NCBI GenBank assembly: GCA_945899335.1
Contig: CAMDIP010000035.1
Coordinates: 1 to 9,807 of the forward strand
Reading direction: 5' to 3'
DNA: 9,807 bases
Source of the DNA: Bordetella parapertussis
GTDB taxonomy: Bacteria; Pseudomonadota; Gammaproteobacteria; Burkholderiales; Burkholderiaceae_C
The translations under genes and the position numbers were made by a program. Within the stretch, counting starts at the first letter, position 1; each line of letters opens with the position of its first letter. Shown one piece after another: positions 5,591-9,807 of this stretch. The notes beneath the pieces are model-generated. The model was given only the letters and a program-made list of their open reading frames with translations. It ran no database searches and had not been told where the DNA came from.

Positions 5591-7684
5591 TTAAATTGCC
5601 AGCGGGTCGACATCGATGGCCCAGCGCAGCACCGCTTTGTGCTGCGTGCGAAGCTGTTGCAAGTCCTCTTGCCATGCGGCTAAAAATTGCTGCAAATGCT
5701 TGCGTGAATGGCTCTCCACCAGCATTTGGGCGCGCTCCACATTGGCCACGCGTTGCATGCTCATAGGTACGGCTGGGTAAACGCTTAACACTTCAGCATC
5801 GGTAGCCAAACGTGCTTCACCCAAAGCCTTGGCAGCGTTCAAAAAATCTTGCGCGGCTTGCTGCGTTCGCGTCTCGGCACGCAACAAGGCCTGAAAACTG
5901 AAGGGTGGCAAACCCGCTTGCTCGCGCTCTTGCAGTTGCTGGGCCGCAAAACCCGCAAAGTCGTGGCGTTTTAAATATTCAAAAACGGGGTGGGTGGGGT
6001 GAAAGGTTTGCACCCACATTTCACAGGCCTGCGCTGCGCCCAGTTGCGCGTCTCGCCCTGCGCGGCCTGCGGCTTGCAGCAACAATGAAAATAGCCGCTC
6101 GGGTGCGCGAAAGTCAGCCGAAAACAAACCGCCATCAGGGTTCAGCGCTGCCACCAAGCTGACACGGCGAAAGTCATGCCCCTTGGCCACCATTTGCGTG
6201 CCCACCAACACATCCACTTCACCGTCATGCACTTGGGCGAGTTGCTTGACCAATTCGCCTTTGAGGCGGGTGCTGTCGGCGTCGATACGTGCCACCCGCA
6301 GGGGCGAGCCATCCGGCCGTTGAAGGTCTGCCAACATCTCGGCCAGTAACTCTTCCACTTTTTCCGTGCCGTGACCCAGCACCGCAATGTCTTGGTTGCC
6401 GCACGCAGGGCAGGCACGCGGCACGGCTTGGGTCAGGCTGCAATGGTGGCAGCGCAGAGTGCGGTCGCCTTTGTGAAACACGCGGTAGGCGCTGCAATGC
6501 GGGCATTCGCTTTTCCAACCGCACTCGGCGCAATGCAAGACCGGCGCATAGCCTCGTCGGTTCAACAAAACCAGCACCTGCTCTTGCCTGCCCAGGCGCT
6601 CGCGCATGGCGGCCAACAGGGGGGCAGAGATCAAGGTTTTGCGTGGCTGGTTGTTCATGTCCACGCGCCGCAACAAGGGCAAGGCGCCGTCACCCACGCG
6701 GCTGGGCATGGACAGGCGCTGGTAGCGCGGCACGGGCTGCCCCGCGACCGCCGCTCGGCTGTGGTGCCAACTCTCAAGCGACGGCGTGGCAGAACCCAGC
6801 AGCACTTGAGCGCCTTCGAGCTGGCCGCGGTAGACCGCCAAATCGCGGGCAGAGTAGCGCGCACCTTCTTGCTGTTTGTAACTGGGGTCGTGCTCTTCAT
6901 CGACCACGATGAGTTTGAGATGAGGCATGGAGGCCAGCACTGCTAAACGTGTGCCCAGCACAATACGCGCCGTGCCCAAGTGCGCGGCCAACCAGCTGTT
7001 GAGGCGTTGCGCAGGTGTCATGGCGCTGTGCATGGCGACGATGGCCGTGTCACCTAAATGGGCGAAGCGTTGGCGCACCCTGGCTTCCAGCTGCGGTGTG
7101 AGGTTGATCTCTGGCACCAGCAACAAGACTTGGGCTTGGGGGGAATCTTCCAGCACCAATGCCGCGCGGCGCAAATACACCTCGGTTTTGCCACTGCCGG
7201 TGTTGCCATGTAACAAAAAAGGGCCGCCGTGTTGGGCGAGTTGCGCCAACACTTGCGTTTGTTCAGGGGTGAGAGATGGCGCCAAAGCTTTTTCCGCGCT
7301 GACGGATGCCAAGGGTTTGAGGCGCGAGAGCTTTCGCTCAAACTGCAGCGCAGTCATGTCTCGCAAGGAGGGCGGCAAGCAGGCCATGGCAAATTCACCG
7401 GCGCTGCGTTGGTAATAGTGGGCCGCGAAGTCAATCAGTTTCAACCAATTGGCAGACAAAGGGGGGATGCCATGCAAAACCGAATGGATGGTTTTGAGGG
7501 TGGGGGAAGAAGTTTGGGGTTGTTCAGGCGCTTGGTGCCAAACCAATCCCAAGGTATCGCGTTGTCCCAAAGGCACCCGTACCAGACAACCGACTTGCAC
7601 CTCTTCCTCAGTCTCGTAAGTCAATGGCCCCGTTAATCGGCTGTAAGCGGGTGTGGGTACCAGAACAGAAATTTCTCTCCGCAT
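5591..7684 (-). CDS. priA: Primosomal protein N' (replication restart helicase PriA)
   Basis: PriA recognises abandoned forks and D-loops, unwinds the lagging arm 3'-5' and directs reloading of DnaB. The 697 residues (E. coli 732) show the N-terminal 3'-end-binding region (VGCLVRVPLGQRDTLGLVW, 31-49), Walker A GNTGSGKT at 160-167, the DEEH box at 262-265, GSATPS at 297-302, a complete zinc region with eight cysteines (385, 388, 394, 397, 412, 415, 425, 428), GTQMVAKGHDF at 495-505 and AGRAGR at 539-544. The ATG is preceded by GAGGG at a 6-base spacing, which fixes the start. The 333-bp gap upstream carries two DnaA-box sequences. It is followed convergently by the AEC permease gene at 10 bp. 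Nothing is missing, so it should be active. Its usual partners PriB, PriC and DnaT are not in this window. Confidence 0.98.
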   Translation of the reverse strand: MRREISVLVPTPAYSRLTGPLTYETEEEVQVGCLVRVPLGQRDTLGLVWHQAPEQPQTSSPTLKTIHSVLHGIPPLSANWLKLIDFAAHYYQRSAGEFAMACLPPSLRDMTALQFERKLSRLKPLASVSAEKALAPSLTPEQTQVLAQLAQHGGPFLLHGNTGSGKTEVYLRRAALVLEDSPQAQVLLLVPEINLTPQLEARVRQRFAHLGDTAIVAMHSAMTPAQRLNSWLAAHLGTARIVLGTRLAVLASMPHLKLIVVDEEHDPSYKQQEGARYSARDLAVYRGQLEGAQVLLGSATPSLESWHHSRAAVAGQPVPRYQRLSMPSRVGDGALPLLRRVDMNNQPRKTLISAPLLAAMRERLGRQEQVLVLLNRRGYAPVLHCAECGWKSECPHCSAYRVFHKGDRTLRCHHCSLTQAVPRACPACGNQDIAVLGHGTEKVEELLAEMLADLQRPDGSPLRVARIDADSTRLKGELVKQLAQVHDGEVDVLVGTQMVAKGHDFRRVSLVAALNPDGGLFSADFRAPERLFSLLLQAAGRAGRDAQLGAAQACEMWVQTFHPTHPVFEYLKRHDFAGFAAQQLQEREQAGLPPFSFQALLRAETRTQQAAQDFLNAAKALGEARLATDAEVLSVYPAVPMSMQRVANVERAQMLVESHSRKHLQQFLAAWQEDLQQLRTQHKAVLRWAIDVDPLAI

Positions 7685-7690
7685 GTCAAG

Positions 7691-7695
7691 CCCTC
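7691..7695 (-). promoter_or_regulatory. Ribosome binding site of priA
   Basis: GAGGG on the minus strand lies 6 bases before the priA ATG. It is the clearest Shine-Dalgarno among the full-length genes of this window. Confidence 0.7.
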
Positions 7696-7781
7696 ATTTG
7701 CGGCGTGAAACTGATGCAAATCTTCACAAATTGCGCTAAGTCATTGATTGAGAAGGGGCTTTGAGAGTCATCCCAAAATTC

Positions 7782-7790
7782 TGTGGATAA
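7782..7790 (-). promoter_or_regulatory. Perfect DnaA box upstream of priA
   Basis: The minus strand reads TTATCCACA, the E. coli consensus DnaA box, about 100 bp before the priA ATG. The sequence match is exact; binding is inferred. Confidence 0.5.
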
Positions 7791-7967
7791 CTTTGTTGAC
7801 AGCTTGCAAGACAGGCGCCGCAAGCCCGATAAATCAAGGCTTTGAACACAATGCACGAAAAATTGGCAGACCATGGAATCTATATAAATCAAACACTTAA
7901 ATAAAAACTGAAGATCTGCAAATTTTTTTGAGGGTGTAAGTCCTTAGTTAAGCAGTCGCCAAAAAAT

Positions 7968-7976
7968 TGTGCATAA
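7968..7976 (-). promoter_or_regulatory. Variant DnaA box near the hemE end
   Basis: The minus strand reads TTATGCACA, which fits the relaxed DnaA-box consensus TTWTNCACA and has the same orientation as the perfect box 177 bases away. It would be easy to meet by chance on its own. Confidence 0.35.
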
Positions 7977-8017
7977 CTACTAAGCGTCACGTAAAACTTT
8001 TTTGTCAAAAGCGCTGT

Positions 8018-9127
8018 TCAGGCGACTTGACGCAGTTTTTTGGAGTGGCTGTGCACCGCGTCCACCAAGGCGCTGACATGCTCGGGTGGCGTGAACTGGC
8101 TGATGCCGTGACCGAGGTTGAAGATGTGCGTGGGGCCCGTGGTGAGGGTATCGGTATGGGGCTTGCCGAAGCTGTCCAGCACGCGATGTACCTCTGTTGC
8201 GATCTGCTTGGGCGGCGCAAACAGAATATTCGGGTCGATATTGCCTTGCAACGCTTTGCCAGGTCCACCGACCTCGCCACCGACCAAACGCCGGGCGGTG
8301 CCCAGGTTCATGGTCCAGTCCAAGCCCAGCACCTCGCAGTCCAGGTCTTTCATCTCGGGCAGCCACAAGCCGCCGCCTTTGGTGAACACCAGTCTGGGAA
8401 TGACAGCACCATCATGGCTACGTTTCAGCTGCGCCAGAACCCTTCGGGTGTAGGCCAAGCTGAATTCTTGGAAAGCGCCGTCGGCCAACACGCCGCCCCA
8501 ACTGTCAAACACCATCACCGCTTGGGCACCGGCCTCAATTTGGGTATTTAAATAAAGGGCCACCGCGTCGGCATTGATGGCCAAGATGCGGTGCATCAGG
8601 TCAGGGCGGCTGTACATCAGGCTCTTCACCAAACGGTAGTCGTCCGAGCCGCCACCTTCGACCATATAGCAAGCCAGTGTCCAAGGGCTGCCAGAAAAAC
8701 CAATGAGGGGCACGCGGCCCTTCAATGCCTTGCGAATGCTGGTGACCGCGTCAAACACGTATTGCAGCTTGTGCATATCGGGCACCGCCAAGGCGGCCAC
8801 AGCGGCTTCGTCGCGCACCACTTTCTCAAACTTCGGACCTTCACCCAAGGCGAACGACAGGCCGAGGCCCATGGCGTCGGGCACGGTCAGGATGTCGGAG
8901 AACAAAATCGACGCATCCAGCGCATAGCGGTCCAGCGGCTGCAGGGTGACTTCGGTAGCGTAGTCCACATTGGTGGCCAGCCCCATGAAGCTGCCCGCCT
9001 TGGCGCGGGTGGCGCAGTACTCGGGCAGGTAGCGTCCAGCTTGGCGCATCAGCCAAACGGGGGTGTGGTCGGTGGCCTGACGCAAGCAGGCTTTGAGGAA
9101 GGTGTCGTTAAGGAGTGGTGCGTTCAT
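8018..9127 (-). CDS. hemE: Uroporphyrinogen decarboxylase
   Basis: HemE removes the four acetate carboxyls of uroporphyrinogen III to give coproporphyrinogen III in cytoplasmic haem synthesis; it needs no cofactor. The 369 residues carry [15 protein letters not shown] at 23-37 with Arg28, [13 protein letters not shown] at 75-87 with the key Asp78, [13 protein letters not shown] at 143-155 with Tyr154, FDSWGG at 207-212, QGNIDP at 294-299 and FNLGHGI at 336-342 with His340. These correspond to human UROD Arg37, Asp86, Tyr164, Ser219 and His339. A glycine-rich stretch of a few extra residues (GGEVGGPG, about 283-290) precedes QGNIDP compared with E. coli; I believe it is normal in Comamonadaceae. 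The start is only 5 bases after the dsbD stop and has no strong Shine-Dalgarno, so translation is probably coupled to dsbD. The protein is complete and should be active. Confidence 0.98.
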   Translation of the reverse strand: MNAPLLNDTFLKACLRQATDHTPVWLMRQAGRYLPEYCATRAKAGSFMGLATNVDYATEVTLQPLDRYALDASILFSDILTVPDAMGLGLSFALGEGPKFEKVVRDEAAVAALAVPDMHKLQYVFDAVTSIRKALKGRVPLIGFSGSPWTLACYMVEGGGSDDYRLVKSLMYSRPDLMHRILAINADAVALYLNTQIEAGAQAVMVFDSWGGVLADGAFQEFSLAYTRRVLAQLKRSHDGAVIPRLVFTKGGGLWLPEMKDLDCEVLGLDWTMNLGTARRLVGGEVGGPGKALQGNIDPNILFAPPKQIATEVHRVLDSFGKPHTDTLTTGPTHIFNLGHGISQFTPPEHVSALVDAVHSHSKKLRQVA

Positions 9128-9132
9128 GAAGC

Positions 9133-9807
9133 TTATTGTGGCAGGGGAATGAGGGAGAGGGCTTGAAGTACCAAGTCAGGGCTGAGCACCTCTGACAAGA
9201 CCTTGGGGGGCTGCTGGGGGGCAAGCAAGACGTACACAGGAACACCGCTGCGTCCCAAACGCCCCAGCGCTTGGGTGATGGTGGGGTCGCGCCGTGTCCA
9301 GTCAGCGCGAAAAAGCAGCACTTTTTTATCCGCAAACGCTTGCAAGACCTTGGCGTCACGCAGCGTGGTTTGTTTGTTGACTTGGCAGGTGACGCACCAA
9401 GCCGCAGTGAAATCGATGAAGACGGTTTGACCCGCTTGCAGCGCTGAGGCCTCTCGCTCAGGCGACCAAGCTTGCCATTCAGAGTTGCTGCTGGCCTTGT
9501 CAGCGATGGCAGGGGGTTCTTTCCAAACCAGCGGTCCCCAGGTGAAAACCAACAATAACAAGAGTCCGCCCCACAAACCCATACCCAGCCATTGGGCTTT
9601 GCCGGACAAACCCAGCGCCCACACACAGGCGCTCACCAACAACAGCACAGCCAGCATCACCGCCATGCCATCGATGCTGGTTTGCTGACCCAGCACCCAC
9701 AACAACCACACCACGGTGGCCAACATGGGAAAGGCCAGCAACTGGCGAAGACGCTCCATCCAAATGCCTGGGCGTGGCAACCAGCGTGCCCAAGCTGGCA
9801 CCCAACT
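9133..9807 (-). CDS. dsbD: Thiol:disulfide interchange protein DsbD, C-terminal part (partial)
   Basis: DsbD carries electrons from cytoplasmic thioredoxin across the inner membrane to periplasmic DsbC, DsbG and the cytochrome c maturation thioredoxins. The frame runs off the right edge, leaving about 224 C-terminal codons. Counting from the GTG at 9801 as residue 1, three membrane segments are visible (roughly 18-38, 44-65 and 71-93), the first after [17 protein letters not shown], a stretch typical of the end of the DsbD beta domain. A periplasmic thioredoxin-like gamma domain follows, with [16 protein letters not shown]; its active cysteines are encoded at 9396-9394 and 9387-9385. The CVTC pair and the SGVPVYVLL stretch (cis-proline region) agree with a functional gamma domain. 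The N-terminal alpha domain and most of the membrane domain are outside the window. It lies immediately upstream of hemE on the same strand. Confidence 0.93.
   Translation of the reverse strand, partial: SWVPAWARWLPRPGIWMERLRQLLAFPMLATVVWLLWVLGQQTSIDGMAVMLAVLLLVSACVWALGLSGKAQWLGMGLWGGLLLLLVFTWGPLVWKEPPAIADKASSNSEWQAWSPEREASALQAGQTVFIDFTAAWCVTCQVNKQTTLRDAKVLQAFADKKVLLFRADWTRRDPTITQALGRLGRSGVPVYVLLAPQQPPKVLSEVLSPDLVLQALSLIPLPQ

Larger units (their letters stand above)
7685..8017. other. 333-bp AT-rich intergenic region between hemE and priA
   Basis: This is the only gene-free stretch over 300 bp. It is clearly richer in A and T than its flanks, especially at 7880-7930 and 7960-8010. It holds the priA ribosome site, two DnaA-box sequences and a minus-strand TTGACA (8008-8003) without a convincing -10 at 16-18 bp. 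A minus-strand TATATA at 7886-7881 lacks a good -35. A loose inverted pair, CTTAG at 7943-7947 and CTAAG at 7980-7984, could fold in the hemE 3' region, but it is not a textbook terminator. A minus-strand open frame here (about 68 codons from TTG 7892, ending 1 bp before priA) has no ribosome site and an unnatural composition, so I do not call it a gene. The priA promoter must lie here unless hemE transcripts read through. Confidence 0.7.

Noticed and set aside
6371..6946. Plus-strand open frame (about 191 codons) inside priA
   Set aside because: It lies antisense to the priA helicase and zinc region; no independent evidence of coding.
7686..7892. 68-codon minus-strand open frame directly before priA
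   Set aside because: It begins at a TTG without a ribosome site, is Cys- and Ser-rich, and covers the DnaA box and other likely regulatory DNA. A real leader peptide is possible but unsupported.
7967..8551. Plus-strand open frame (about 194 codons) beginning in the hemE-priA gap and running into hemE
   Set aside because: Most of it is antisense to conserved hemE sequence, and it has no ribosome site or recognisable domain.

Overview
The window looks like ordinary chromosome from a betaproteobacterium of the order Burkholderiales, probably a Comamonadaceae relative such as the Limnohabitans/Rhodoferax group. This rests on remembered protein sequence patterns (HemE, DsbD, Rep, PriA, SelD), on a GC content that looks to be in the mid to high 50s percent, and on the dsbD-hemE-priA neighbourhood. 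No database search was possible. All eight large genes are intact or cut only by the window edge. I saw no insertion sequence, phage gene, CRISPR array, tRNA or rRNA.

Left part (1-2399). A gene fragment reading leftwards off the edge has the N-terminal pattern I associate with the TPP-binding subunit of proteobacterial indolepyruvate ferredoxin oxidoreductases, and it starts at a TTG behind a good GGAG. Divergent from it is selD (184-1248), which makes selenophosphate. Converging on selD and overlapping its stop codon by 4 bases is a small stand-alone TfoX N-terminal-domain protein. Upstream of that, on the same strand, is a class II aldolase/adducin-family protein.

Middle part (2400-7684). 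The minus strand carries two superfamily helicases of replication restart: Rep (2453-4549) and PriA (5591-7684). Between them, on the plus strand, is an auxin-efflux-carrier (AEC) family permease, divergent from rep and convergent with priA. The last bases of rep carry a 9-bp tandem repeat followed by a REP-like imperfect palindrome that encodes the protein's tail.

Right part (7685-9807). A 333-bp AT-rich gap upstream of priA contains one perfect DnaA box and one consensus-variant box in the same orientation. Beyond it lie hemE (uroporphyrinogen decarboxylase) and the C-terminal half of dsbD, only 5 bp apart and almost certainly co-transcribed in the order dsbD-hemE.

Functionally the window is housekeeping: selenium activation, fork restart (Rep and PriA), haem synthesis and periplasmic thiol reduction (HemE and DsbD both feed cytochrome production), plus an organic-anion-type permease and a metal-dependent aldolase-fold enzyme of unknown substrate. 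I did not find a convincing new system. The most useful leads are the DnaA boxes before priA, the REP-like tail of rep, and the edge gene with its TTG start.
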